Positions 18,112 to 26,518 of a DNA stretch of 64,000 nt are shown one piece after another (the stretch's first letter is position 1; each line of letters starts with the position of its first letter). The notes below the pieces were generated by a model. That model saw only the letters and a program-made list of their open reading frames with translations. It was not told where the DNA came from and did no database searches. Made by a program: the position numbers and the translations under genes. This DNA is from Syntrophus buswellii. GTDB taxonomy: Bacteria; Desulfobacterota; Syntrophia; Syntrophales; Syntrophaceae. The stretch spans positions 3,100,001 through 3,164,000 of the forward strand of contig NZ_CP175563.1 of NCBI RefSeq assembly GCF_046097065.1, read 5' to 3'.

Positions 18112-19239
18112 ATGAGGATCATCGGCACAGAAGTCTATCGCTTTTCTCTTCCCTTCGCCAGGCCGGTGACGGTCGGCCGGAAGGTCCTGCCTGACAGGGA
18201 CGGGCTCCTGATCGCCCTTAGAGCCGGGAACAACCATTGCGGCTATGGGGAGATCGCCCCCCTGGCCGGCTTTGATACGGTGACGCTGGAACGATGTCTC
18301 CAGGATATCCCGTCGGTAGGGAAGACCATGAAAAGCCTTTGCGTCACCTGCGGACCGCTCCTGCTGACGGAGCCTCTTCTGGGCATGGCCGACGCCCCGG
18401 TGTCCTCCTGGACGGAACACACCCTCTTCGGTGTGGAAAGCGCCCTGCTGGGCCTTTATCTCCAGGCCGGTGGCGGGAAGAGCCGGAACAACCTTCCCCC
18501 CTTTGCGGATGGAACCTGGAGGATCCCCGTCAACGCCCTTTTCATCCCGGAGCCCGCCGAAGAGGGCCTGGAGCGGCAGATCCGGGACCTGAAGAACAGC
18601 GGTGCAACGACAATCAAGATCAAGATAGGCAGGCTCCCGGAAAATGGGGAAATCCGGCAGATCCGCATCCTGGCCGAAGAGATGGGAACGGGGGTCTCCC
18701 TGCGCCTTGACGGCAACCGGAACCTGACGGCGGCGGCATACCGGCGCTATTTTGAGGCTCTCTGCGATCTTCCCGTGGAGTACGTCGAAGAGCCCCTTGC
18801 GGAAGCGGAGCTGGAAAAGGCAGGCGATCTCCCATGGCCTCTGGCCCTGGATGAATCGCTGGCAGGCCTTCTCGATCCGGAAGAACCCCGTCCATCGGAA
18901 CTGGACCCGGCGGTGAGGGCGGTCATCCTCAAGCCCGGACTCCTCAGGGGTCTGCATGCCATGGCTCGGGCCGTCGAGGATGCGGAGCGCAGCGGCATCC
19001 GGACGATCCTCAGCTCCGCCTTCAATTCCGGCCTCACCCTCTCCGTCCTTGGCGTCTTTTCCCGCCTGGCCGGCATTCCGCCGGAGACAGCCCATGGTCT
19101 GGATACATTGCGCTACCTTGCCGCCGATATTCTGACGCCGTCCCCCGGACTGAGCGGAGGGAAGCTGGAAATTCCCGCCGGGCTCCTCCTCGGAAGGGCG
19201 TTGCTCAACCCGTCCTGCCTCGGGGAAAAAGTCTTATGA
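18112..19239 (+). CDS. menC: o-succinylbenzoate synthase MenC
   Basis: Enolase-superfamily dehydratase that makes o-succinylbenzoate from SHCHC. The muconate-cycloisomerase barrel residues are visible in order: the KxK in TIKIKIGR, metal ligands in RLDGNR, YVEEPL and ALDES, and the second-half Lys in VILKPGLL. The product is 375 residues. I start at the ATG 18112 (MRIIGTEVYRF), the usual MenC beginning; the 63-base upstream extension is unlike the family. The Shine-Dalgarno is weak. It is first in menC-menE-menH-menA, with all junctions overlapping. Confidence 0.94.
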   Translation: MRIIGTEVYRFSLPFARPVTVGRKVLPDRDGLLIALRAGNNHCGYGEIAPLAGFDTVTLERCLQDIPSVGKTMKSLCVTCGPLLLTEPLLGMADAPVSSWTEHTLFGVESALLGLYLQAGGGKSRNNLPPFADGTWRIPVNALFIPEPAEEGLERQIRDLKNSGATTIKIKIGRLPENGEIRQIRILAEEMGTGVSLRLDGNRNLTAAAYRRYFEALCDLPVEYVEEPLAEAELEKAGDLPWPLALDESLAGLLDPEEPRPSELDPAVRAVILKPGLLRGLHAMARAVEDAERSGIRTILSSAFNSGLTLSVLGVFSRLAGIPPETAHGLDTLRYLAADILTPSPGLSGGKLEIPAGLLLGRALLNPSCLGEKVL

Positions 19240-20699
19240 AGCCCGTCTTCCTGCAGAACGAATCCATCGACCTGGCGCGGCTGTTCGAGGAGTTCCGGCC
19301 GAATCCGGCCCTGCTGACGCCGGAGGGCGTCCGGACCTTTGGTGACATCAGCAAGAGCCTTGGAGACGTGATCGCCACCCTCCGGAAGGCCGGGGTGCGC
19401 CGGGGCCATCTGGCGGCACTCCACGGGGAAAACAGCGAGCTGCACCTGCTCCTGATGCTCGCGGCCTGGGTTGAGGGATTTCTCTATCTTCCCCTGGATT
19501 TCAAAGCACCGCTGGACAGTCTTCTGAAGGCCGCCCCGCTTGATTTTCTCATTACAGCCGGGGATGTGCCGCCTTCCGCCGACGTGCCCATTCTTCACCC
19601 CGGCATACTGCTTCAGAGCCCGCCCTCCGATGCGGATCTCTGGAGGGAAGGCCGTCCATGGCCGGCGATCCCGTTCCGGCAGGAGGCCAGCGTCATCTTC
19701 ACATCGGGATCGACGGGAAAACCCCGTGGAATTATTCATACCGTGGGCAATTACATTTACAGCGCCCTGGGAACGGACATCTTCATCGGGATGGAGCCGG
19801 AGGACCGCTGGCTTATCAGCCTGCCCCTTTTCCATGTCGGCGGCATCCTGATCTGGATCCGCACTTTCCTGGCAGGAAGCGCCTGCATCCTGCCGGAATC
19901 GATGAAAGGAATCGATGCCGCGATCCGGATCCACCGCCCCTCCGTCCTGTCCCTGGTGCCGACTCAGCTCATCCGCTGCCTGTCCTCAGAAGACACCGTC
20001 GCCGCCCTTCAAAAGGCCAAGGCCATCCAGCTGGGCGGCGCGCCGATTCCGGCATGGCTGATTGAAAAGGCTCTGGATCTGGGCATTCCCGTGATGCCGA
20101 CCTACGGGTCCACGGAATCATGTACCCAGGCCACAGGTGTGGCGAAAGGTTCGGACAGGAGCTCCTATTTCACCGCCGGGAAGCCGCTTCCCTATCGGGA
20201 AATCCGGATTGCGAAGGACGGGACCATCCTGCTGGGGGGAAAGACGCTTTTCCGAAGATATCTCGACGATCCCCCGACACCACCCGCCGAAGGAGAAGGA
20301 ATCTTTCGGACGGCAGACCTCGGCTATCTGGACCCCGCAGGCAATCTGGTGGTGCTGGGGCGGAAGGATGGGATTTTCATCTCCGGAGGCGAGAACATCT
20401 CCCCATTTGAGATTGAAAATGCCCTGCTGGCGCTGGATTCCATCTCAACGGCCATCGCCGTGCCGGTCCCCGATCGGGAGTTCGGGCTGGTCCCCTGGGC
20501 TTTCGTCGAATGTTCAGGTTTGTTCGATGCGGGCTGGCTTCTTGCCGCCCTGAAGAAGCGGCTGCCCGGCTACAAGGTTCCGAAGCGGATCCTCCGGCTG
20601 GAACCGCAAAACAGGGAGGGAAAAATGAAATACAGCCGGGAAGCCCTGGCGAAGCTGGCCGAAGAAATGGCCGGCCCGGGGCCGGCAGGCGGCCGATGA
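19236..20699 (+). CDS. menE: o-succinylbenzoate-CoA ligase MenE
   Basis: Adenylate-forming enzyme that activates o-succinylbenzoate with CoA. The ANL-family signature is VIFTSGSTGKPRGI; MPTYGSTES is motif A5-like; the hinge region is GRKDGIFISGGENISPFEIE; and the catalytic Lys is near the C-terminus in REGKMKYSREAL. At 487 residues the length is normal. ATGA overlap with menC at the start and with menH at the end indicates coupled translation. Confidence 0.95.
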   Translation: MKPVFLQNESIDLARLFEEFRPNPALLTPEGVRTFGDISKSLGDVIATLRKAGVRRGHLAALHGENSELHLLLMLAAWVEGFLYLPLDFKAPLDSLLKAAPLDFLITAGDVPPSADVPILHPGILLQSPPSDADLWREGRPWPAIPFRQEASVIFTSGSTGKPRGIIHTVGNYIYSALGTDIFIGMEPEDRWLISLPLFHVGGILIWIRTFLAGSACILPESMKGIDAAIRIHRPSVLSLVPTQLIRCLSSEDTVAALQKAKAIQLGGAPIPAWLIEKALDLGIPVMPTYGSTESCTQATGVAKGSDRSSYFTAGKPLPYREIRIAKDGTILLGGKTLFRRYLDDPPTPPAEGEGIFRTADLGYLDPAGNLVVLGRKDGIFISGGENISPFEIENALLALDSISTAIAVPVPDREFGLVPWAFVECSGLFDAGWLLAALKKRLPGYKVPKRILRLEPQNREGKMKYSREALAKLAEEMAGPGPAGGR

Positions 20700-21547
20700 A
20701 GGCGTTGTCTCTGCATTACGGAGAATTCGGCCACCGGAATCTCCGCACCGTTGTCTTTCTGCACGGATTCATGGGAAGCCGCCACTCGCTGCAAGCCATC
20801 GCACAGCCTCTTGCCGGGATCTGCCGCTGCCTGACCTTCGATCTTCCCGGGCATGGGAATTCCCTCTTTGGCAGAAGCGACTCCCTCAGGGCCCTGCAGA
20901 CGATGGAAGACGCCGCCCATCTGGTCCTGCAGAATCTGGATGCCCTGGGGGTGAGCCGCTTCAGCCTCTACGGATATTCCATGGGAGGGCGGCTTGCTCA
21001 GAATGTCGCCCTTCTGGCTCCGGATCGGATCGAGCGGATCGTCCTTGAATCGGCCTCTTTCGGCATTGCCGATCCGGAAGAGAGACGACGGCGATACCTC
21101 CAGGATCAGGACCTGCTGGCCGATGTGCGGACGGAGAAGGATCTTGCGGCATTTCTGGAAGGGTGGTATCGTCTGCCCCTGTTTCGCACCCTTGCGGGTA
21201 CATCCGCCCTGCAGGAGATTCTACGGACGAGGCGGGACAACAACGTCGCGGAACTCCGCCAATCCCTGAAGATTCTCAGCGTCGGGAGCCACCCCTTCTT
21301 TGCGGAGCGATTGGCGGGGTTGCGCTTTCCCCTGTTCTATTTCTGCGGGGAGAGGGATGAAGCCTATTGCGGAACAGCCAGAACGATCAAGGAGAAGATC
21401 CCCGGGATGAACGTGACGGTCTTTCAAAACGCTTCTCACAACATCCACGCCCAGTTCCCGGAAAAGATCCTCCGGGCCCTGGAGCGGATTCTCAAGGCGG
21501 AGCAGACCGCCGTCCCCCGGGGCGCAGACAAAGGAGCTGAAAGGTGA
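20696..21547 (+). CDS. menH: SHCHC synthase MenH (alpha/beta hydrolase)
   Basis: Removes pyruvate from SEPHCHC to form SHCHC, between MenD and MenC. The 283-residue alpha/beta-hydrolase shows the oxyanion region FLHGFMGSRHS, the nucleophile Ser in LYGYSMGGRLAQ, a conserved FDLPGHGNS, the acid Asp near CGERDEAYC and the catalytic His in NASHNIHAQ. The start at 20696 overlaps the menE stop; the long upstream in-frame extension overlaps menE and is not real. Confidence 0.92.
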   Translation: MKALSLHYGEFGHRNLRTVVFLHGFMGSRHSLQAIAQPLAGICRCLTFDLPGHGNSLFGRSDSLRALQTMEDAAHLVLQNLDALGVSRFSLYGYSMGGRLAQNVALLAPDRIERIVLESASFGIADPEERRRRYLQDQDLLADVRTEKDLAAFLEGWYRLPLFRTLAGTSALQEILRTRRDNNVAELRQSLKILSVGSHPFFAERLAGLRFPLFYFCGERDEAYCGTARTIKEKIPGMNVTVFQNASHNIHAQFPEKILRALERILKAEQTAVPRGADKGAER

Positions 21548-22428
21548 ATCGAGAAACATTAAAGGCGTGGGTTCAGGCAAGCCGACCGCCGTTCTTCGTC
21601 GCCACCCTCATTCCGCTGACCGCCGGGGCAGTCCTGGCGCATCGCCAGGACTCGTTCGAAGTGCTCCCTTTTGCCCTGGTCCTCGTGGCATCTTTTCTGG
21701 TGCACTTTGCAACGAATATTTCCAATGATTATTTCGATCACATGCAGGGAACCGATGCCGGGGAATCCATCGGCGGCTCCCGCGTTCTCCAGGAGGGCAA
21801 GATCACGTTAACGGAGCTGGGGAAAGCCATCATCCTTCTTTATACCGTCGCTGCGCTCATCGGTTTCTATCTCGTCTGGACCCTGAAACTGTGGGCAATT
21901 CTTCCCCTGATGGCCCTGGCCTTTTTCAGCAGCCTCTTTTACGTGGCGCCCCCCGTCAGGTACGGCTACCACGGCCTTGGCGAACTGTTCGTCGCCATCA
22001 ACATGGGTCCGGTCATGGTCATGGGTTCCAACTGGGTCCTCCTGGGTCGCGTTGACTGGTCCGCCCTGCCCGTTTCACTTCCCATCGGACTGATGGTGGC
22101 TCTGATCCTGTATTACCAGAGCCTGCCCGACATGGAAACGGACGAGGCCGCGGGCAAGCGCACCCTGGCGGTCCGCCTCGGGAAAAGAGGCGCCCGGACC
22201 GTCCTGGCCGTCTTCTGGACGTCGATCTATGCCAGCATCGCCGCCCTGACCCTGGCCGGCTACTTTTCCCCGATCGCCTGGTGTACGCTCTTGACGTTGC
22301 CCCTTCTGATCAAGGTCTGGAGACTTGTCGTCTCGATCCGCAATTGGGTGGAATTGGATTTTCATGGAAAATATATCCGCATCTTTTATTTCATCAACGG
22401 TCTGATCCTCATTGCCGCCCTGTTTTAG
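21544..22428 (+). CDS. menA: 1,4-dihydroxy-2-naphthoate prenyltransferase MenA
   Basis: UbiA-family integral membrane enzyme that attaches the polyprenyl tail to DHNA, giving demethylmenaquinone. Both Asp-rich prenyl-diphosphate motifs are present: NISNDYFDHMQGTD near residue 60 and LPDMETDEAAGKRT near residue 200. The rest is eight or nine hydrophobic helices in 294 residues. It begins with GTG overlapping the menH stop (GTGA), with AAAGGAG upstream. The next step, methylation, is probably done by the menG/ubiE gene at 45488. Confidence 0.95.
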   Translation: MNRETLKAWVQASRPPFFVATLIPLTAGAVLAHRQDSFEVLPFALVLVASFLVHFATNISNDYFDHMQGTDAGESIGGSRVLQEGKITLTELGKAIILLYTVAALIGFYLVWTLKLWAILPLMALAFFSSLFYVAPPVRYGYHGLGELFVAINMGPVMVMGSNWVLLGRVDWSALPVSLPIGLMVALILYYQSLPDMETDEAAGKRTLAVRLGKRGARTVLAVFWTSIYASIAALTLAGYFSPIAWCTLLTLPLLIKVWRLVVSIRNWVELDFHGKYIRIFYFINGLILIAALF

Positions 22429-22644
22429 GACCGGTCTCGCCCGCCCCAACGGCGAGGCGGACCCCCCGGAAGAGATGTCCGAGGGACGGCAACGGCGGGG
22501 CCGATGCCGTGGTCTAAAATGATTGCGTTAAGGATGCAAATCAGATAGTCTTTAGCGGAATGGATTGTGGAACCCGCTCCTCAATAAACAGCCGTACGAG
22601 CGATACTGCCCTCAGCGGTTTCGCAAAACCCTTTATGGTGTTCT

Positions 22645-23346
22645 ATGGACAGCAAAATACTCCAGGAAGTTTCCTGCATCCGGGCTGACGGAGAGGTCGT
22701 CGCCACCAGCGAGAGAATCATCCGGGAGACGGCGCTGACCGTGCTTGTGGATGGACGGCATTTCGCCACCGCCATGATTCTGGGCGCCCTTGAAAAGGAG
22801 TTTGTCATCGGCCACCTGTACATCCAGGGGCGAATTCGACATGCAGGAGACATTTCCTCGATCGAGATCGAAGATCAAACCGTCCGCGTTAAACTCAGGC
22901 CCGGCCTAGAACAGCGCGCCCTCCCCGCCGCGCTCACCTCGGGACTGAAGGTGCGGCACGAGGATGTCCGCCGCTGCGTCCAGGCCATCCTGACCTCGCC
23001 GATTTTCGAGGAGACAGGGGCCGTCCATTGTGCGGGGCTGTTCCGTGAGGGCAGGGAATCGGTCTGCATTGCTGAAGATCTGGGCCGCCACAACGCCCTG
23101 GACAAGGTCATTGGAGCCGGCCTGCTGAAGGATGTCGATTTCGCTGACGTCGTGGCCACTTCCACGGGCCGCCAACCGGCGGAAATGATCCTGAAGTGCC
23201 TGAGCGCAGGCATTCCCATCATCGCAACCAAGGGCGTCCCCACGTCCCTGGGCGTGGAATTGGCGGAAAAGGCGGGGATCACCCTGGTGGGCATGGTAAA
23301 ACGGAATTCCATGGTCGTGTACTCTCATTCCTGGAGGATCCTGTGA
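22645..23346 (+). CDS. FdhD-family protein, first of a tandem pair
   Basis: FdhD transfers sulfur from IscS to the Mo/W-bis-MGD cofactor and is needed for formate dehydrogenase activity. This 233-residue copy keeps the family signatures: GAVHCAGLF, EDLGRHNALDKVIG and TSTGRQPAEMILK. It lacks the Cys-x-x-Cys loop (Cys121 and Cys124 in E. coli FdhD); the corresponding stretch reads about LPAALTSGLKV. It may therefore be a divergent or regulatory paralogue. It is translationally coupled to the second fdhD-like gene by a GTGA overlap. Confidence 0.85.
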   Translation: MDSKILQEVSCIRADGEVVATSERIIRETALTVLVDGRHFATAMILGALEKEFVIGHLYIQGRIRHAGDISSIEIEDQTVRVKLRPGLEQRALPAALTSGLKVRHEDVRRCVQAILTSPIFEETGAVHCAGLFREGRESVCIAEDLGRHNALDKVIGAGLLKDVDFADVVATSTGRQPAEMILKCLSAGIPIIATKGVPTSLGVELAEKAGITLVGMVKRNSMVVYSHSWRIL

Positions 23347-24173
23347 CAATGACGGCGCCGGGATTGAAGCGGTTTAACGTCCAGAGGCTGGAGGAAGGGT
23401 CCTTTGTGCCTGCCGAGGCTCTTCTCATCATCGAAAAAGAGCTTCCGATCATCGTCAACGGCGAACTTCTCGCAACAGCGTCGGTGACGCCCCTGATGGA
23501 AAGGGAATTCGTCGCCGGGTACCTCTTCGGACAGAGCTTTATCGAGAGTGCCGCGGAAATCGTGTCGCTGGAAATTAAGGAAAAAGGGGCCTACGCGGTT
23601 CTGGCTGATGCGGATGCGCTCAAGGGCAGGAAAGAAAAAACCACCTACCGCATCGTCTCCGGCGGCGGCCGAACAGCCTATTTTGAGACATCCGTCCTTC
23701 CCTGCCTCACGTCGGATGTTAAAATCGACAGGCAGCACATCTTCCAGGCCATGACCCTCCTGTTTGAAAAGGCCGCGCTTTATGAGCAAACGGGAGGCGC
23801 TCATTCCGCCGCCCTTTTCGACACCCGGGGCAATCTCCTGTGCCTCATGGAGGACATCGGCAGGCACAACACACTGGACAAGATCATCGGCTATGCACTC
23901 CTGAACGGGATCGACTGCACCCGCACCTTCATGGTTTCCACCGGGCGCATGGCCTCCGAAATGGTCATCAAAATCGCCCGCGCCGGCATCCCACTGGTCG
24001 CCACCAAGACCGCTGTCACAGACAGGGGGCGGGAGATCGGCGAGCAGTGCGGAATGACCGTCATCGGCTCCGCCCGGGCCGAAGGTTCCAGAATGATCAA
24101 GGACATGGGGGACAGCAACATTGCCGAGAAAGCGGAAATGAAGATTTATACCGGCGCAGAAAGGGTGCTTTAA
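23343..24173 (+). CDS. FdhD-family protein, second of a tandem pair
   Basis: A 276-residue paralogue of the preceding gene. It carries the same core: GGAHSAALF, EDIGRHNTLDKIIG, VSTGRMASEMVIK and IPLVATKTAVTDRG. In the loop where FdhD usually has CxxC it has a single Cys (SVLPCLTSDVKI). The C-terminus is extended by about 20 charged residues. The start is GTG 23343, overlapping the previous stop and 5 nt after GGAGG; an ATG two codons on (23349) is an alternative. Two neighbouring FdhD-like proteins without a formate dehydrogenase beside them suggest partners elsewhere in the genome. Confidence 0.87.
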   Translation: MTMTAPGLKRFNVQRLEEGSFVPAEALLIIEKELPIIVNGELLATASVTPLMEREFVAGYLFGQSFIESAAEIVSLEIKEKGAYAVLADADALKGRKEKTTYRIVSGGGRTAYFETSVLPCLTSDVKIDRQHIFQAMTLLFEKAALYEQTGGAHSAALFDTRGNLLCLMEDIGRHNTLDKIIGYALLNGIDCTRTFMVSTGRMASEMVIKIARAGIPLVATKTAVTDRGREIGEQCGMTVIGSARAEGSRMIKDMGDSNIAEKAEMKIYTGAERVL

Positions 24174-24198
24174 CAAATCAGACGAAAGGAGAAGGATA

Positions 24199-24675
24199 AT
24201 GGCAAAGAAATTTCTGGTGGCACTGGACAAGTCAAACAGTTCCCTGAAAGCGATCGATTTCGTGGCGGGCACCATCAATCCCTCGGCCCAGATCACCCTG
24301 ATGAGCGTTGTGGCGGATCCGGCGGCAGCCTGTGAACTGAAAGGGCCTACGGAGCTGCATCCCCTGTTGGAGGAGGGCCTCAAGGACTTCTGCGTGATCG
24401 AGGAAGCCAAGAGAGCGGCCGCCCAGGGATTCCTGGATGAAGCCAAAAATAAGCTGGTCAGGGCCGGGTTTCCCGCCGAGCATATCTGCGTTGAACTTCG
24501 CAGTCAGGAAGGCGATATTGCCGGTGACATTCTCATCGAGGCCGCCAGGGAAAACTACGACGCCGTCATTATCGGCAGACGGGGAATGGCGGACAACAAG
24601 AAGTACGCCTTTGGCAGCGTTTCCAACAAGATCATCCAGCATGCGGAAAATCTGTCGATCATTGTCGTAGACTGA
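24199..24675 (+). CDS. Universal stress protein (UspA family)
   Basis: A 158-residue single-domain Usp. The N-terminal KKFLVALDKSNSSLKAIDFV and the C-terminal IIGRRGMADNKKYAFGSVSNKII give the G-2x-G-9x-G(S) nucleotide-binding motif, so it is probably an ATP-binding type. AAAGGAGAAGGATA precedes the ATG. It follows the second fdhD-like gene by 25 bp and ends at a GC-rich hairpin, so it likely belongs to the fdhD transcript. Confidence 0.92.
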   Translation: MAKKFLVALDKSNSSLKAIDFVAGTINPSAQITLMSVVADPAAACELKGPTELHPLLEEGLKDFCVIEEAKRAAAQGFLDEAKNKLVRAGFPAEHICVELRSQEGDIAGDILIEAARENYDAVIIGRRGMADNKKYAFGSVSNKIIQHAENLSIIVVD

Positions 24676-24689
24676 CGGAAGGAACATCC

Positions 24690-24731
24690 GGCGCCCCCCG
24701 GCATGAGATCAGGACAGGAGCCGGGGGCGCC
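24690..24731 (+). terminator. GC-rich hairpin after the usp gene
   Basis: GGCGCCCCCCGGC pairs with GCCGGGGGCGCC (one bulged C) around a 17-nt loop, 14 bp after the usp stop. A T8 run occurs only 35 bp later, so termination efficiency is unclear. Confidence 0.5.
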
Positions 24732-24775
24732 GCACTTCATTCCCGCTCCCATATCCGGCGGTTACTTTTTTTTCA

Positions 24776-24804
24776 TTGACAGGAAAGTGTGCTTTTCCTA
24801 TGCT
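24776..24804 (+). promoter_or_regulatory. Sigma-70 promoter of the rseC-apbE group
   Basis: TTGACA (24776-24781), 17 bp, TATGCT (24799-24804), about 47 bp before the rseC ATG. Confidence 0.65.
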
Positions 24805-24850
24805 CCTCTCCGAATACTTCTGCTTCAAGCAATGGATGTGATGTAACGAT

Positions 24851-25369
24851 ATGGCACAGTATGGGGCCACGGTAACGGGCCTTCTTCCCAACGGCAGGGC
24901 AGAGATTGTCATCCGGCCGGACAGGCCCGACATTCCCCATGCCAGCGAAATTGCAGGGCGCGTATGCCACTGCGCAACGGAGAACTCCATCGTCCGGACC
25001 GAGGCATTGAACCTGGCAGGCGCCTCCCCCGGCGACTGGGTGTCTGTTTCCCGAAAGCGCTCATCCGTCGTCAAGAATGTGATGGTGCTGGTCGGGTTCC
25101 CCTGTGCCGGTTCGATGGCCGGCGGGATTCTGGGTGCCTCGATGGAAAGCGGCAATCTGGCGATCTTCGTTCCTGCAGGAGCGCTCCTGGGCTTCCTGCT
25201 GGGGATCTGGTTCTATCGGCGCTGGTCCGATGAGAATATGCCGGTCATCGATTCCATCATCAAAACCAGGGATGAGGTTGCCGCCATTTTTGCAGCCCGG
25301 TCCGGCGCAGAGGGAAAGGGGCCGTCAGGCTGCCAGGTTGGCTGTGACCGTTGCGCTTCCATGTTATAA
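24851..25369 (+). CDS. rseC: RseC/SoxR-reducing membrane protein
   Basis: A 172-residue member of the RseC/MucC family. The N-terminal beta-rich domain has the Cys pair CHCATENSIVRTEALNLAGASPGDWV; two membrane helices follow (about residues 77-97 and 102-122); a Cys-containing tail ends the protein (SGCQVGCDRCASML). Family members associate with Rnf, help reduce the SoxR iron-sulfur cluster and modulate sigma-E in Escherichia coli. The nearby apbE gene and the Rnf operon 4 kb downstream fit an Rnf role. The tail Cys residues look metal- or cluster-binding. Confidence 0.85.
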   Translation: MAQYGATVTGLLPNGRAEIVIRPDRPDIPHASEIAGRVCHCATENSIVRTEALNLAGASPGDWVSVSRKRSSVVKNVMVLVGFPCAGSMAGGILGASMESGNLAIFVPAGALLGFLLGIWFYRRWSDENMPVIDSIIKTRDEVAAIFAARSGAEGKGPSGCQVGCDRCASML

Positions 25370-25507
25370 CAACTCCTTCCATTCCTCCCGAAGCCTCCCA
25401 GAATTTCCCCGTCATGATGCCGAAGAGCCCCATGGACAGGACAGCGCCTACAGGAGACAGAGCCCCGCCCCTTAACATATTGAGATAACGCTCAGAAATA
25501 CAAGACG

Positions 25508-26518
25508 ATGAAAAAAAGTCATAAAGCGATCCTGATGCTCCTTCTCTCCGGATCCATGTTCGGCTTTTTCTGGATGGCCTGGAACCGGATTGCTCACGAG
25601 CCCCTGGTCCGTTCCCGTTTGATGATGGGGACCATCATCGAGATTACGGCCTGCGACCGGGGTGCCGAAGCGGCGATCACGGCGGCCTTTACGCGCATGC
25701 AGCAGATCGAGGACGCCGTCGGCAGGGAAGAATGGTCCGACCTGAGCCGTCTGGCCGCCTCAGCCGGAGGCCCCCCTCTTAACGTCAGCAGCGATACGTG
25801 GGAGATCCTCTCCCTGGCCGCCGAATACTGGCGGAAGACCAACGGGGCCTTCGATGTAACGGTTAATCCTCTTTTGGAACTGTGGGGTTTCGGCTACGAC
25901 GGAGAGGGCAATTTTCCCGAACCTGACGCCATCAAGGCCGCCCTGCCCAGGGTCGGCAGTGACAAGATGCTGTTCTTCCCGGGAAAGCGGCAGATCCGAT
26001 TGGCGAAGCCTGGAATGTCCTTGACCGTAGGCGGCATCGCCAAGGGGTACGCCGTTGAAGAGGCCGCCAGGATTCTCATGAAGAACGGCATCACGAACGC
26101 CATGATCAATGCCGGCAGCAGCATCAAGGTGATCGGAGACGGCCCAGGCGGCCGCGGCTGGCGAATCGGTGTGGAAAACCCGCGATCGGCCGGAAAGCTG
26201 GTCGGGGTGATTGTCCTGCGCTCCGGGGAGGCCATGGGCACATCCGCCGACAACCGGCGCTTTTTCATCAAGGACAGTCACCGCTATTCTCACATCATCG
26301 ACCCCCGCACCGGCTGGCCGGCCAGGGAAACCATGGCCCTGGTGACCGTGATTACGGACAACGCGGCAACGGCCGACATCGTCACCAAAGCCCTCTTCCT
26401 AAACAGCATCGACTGGAGCATGGCCTTTTTAAAACAGGAAAACCTCAAGGCCATCCTGATCGACAGCCAGGGAAAGCTGCACAAGACCCCGGGGTTTCAA
26501 TTGCTGAGGCCGTCATGA
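25508..26518 (+). CDS. apbE: FAD:protein FMN transferase ApbE
   Basis: Covalently attaches FMN to Thr/Ser in target proteins such as RnfD and RnfG. A single N-terminal hydrophobic helix directs it to the periplasmic face. Family motifs include MMGTIIEITA, FDVTVNPLLELWGFG, TVGGIAKGYAVEEA, NAGSSIKVIGDG, the HIIDPRTGWPA flavin/Mg site and TADIVTKALFL. Length is 336 residues. It overlaps the ABC ATPase gene by ATGA. Its natural substrates are probably the RnfD and RnfG subunits encoded from 30804 and 31853. Confidence 0.94.
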   Translation: MKKSHKAILMLLLSGSMFGFFWMAWNRIAHEPLVRSRLMMGTIIEITACDRGAEAAITAAFTRMQQIEDAVGREEWSDLSRLAASAGGPPLNVSSDTWEILSLAAEYWRKTNGAFDVTVNPLLELWGFGYDGEGNFPEPDAIKAALPRVGSDKMLFFPGKRQIRLAKPGMSLTVGGIAKGYAVEEAARILMKNGITNAMINAGSSIKVIGDGPGGRGWRIGVENPRSAGKLVGVIVLRSGEAMGTSADNRRFFIKDSHRYSHIIDPRTGWPARETMALVTVITDNAATADIVTKALFLNSIDWSMAFLKQENLKAILIDSQGKLHKTPGFQLLRPS

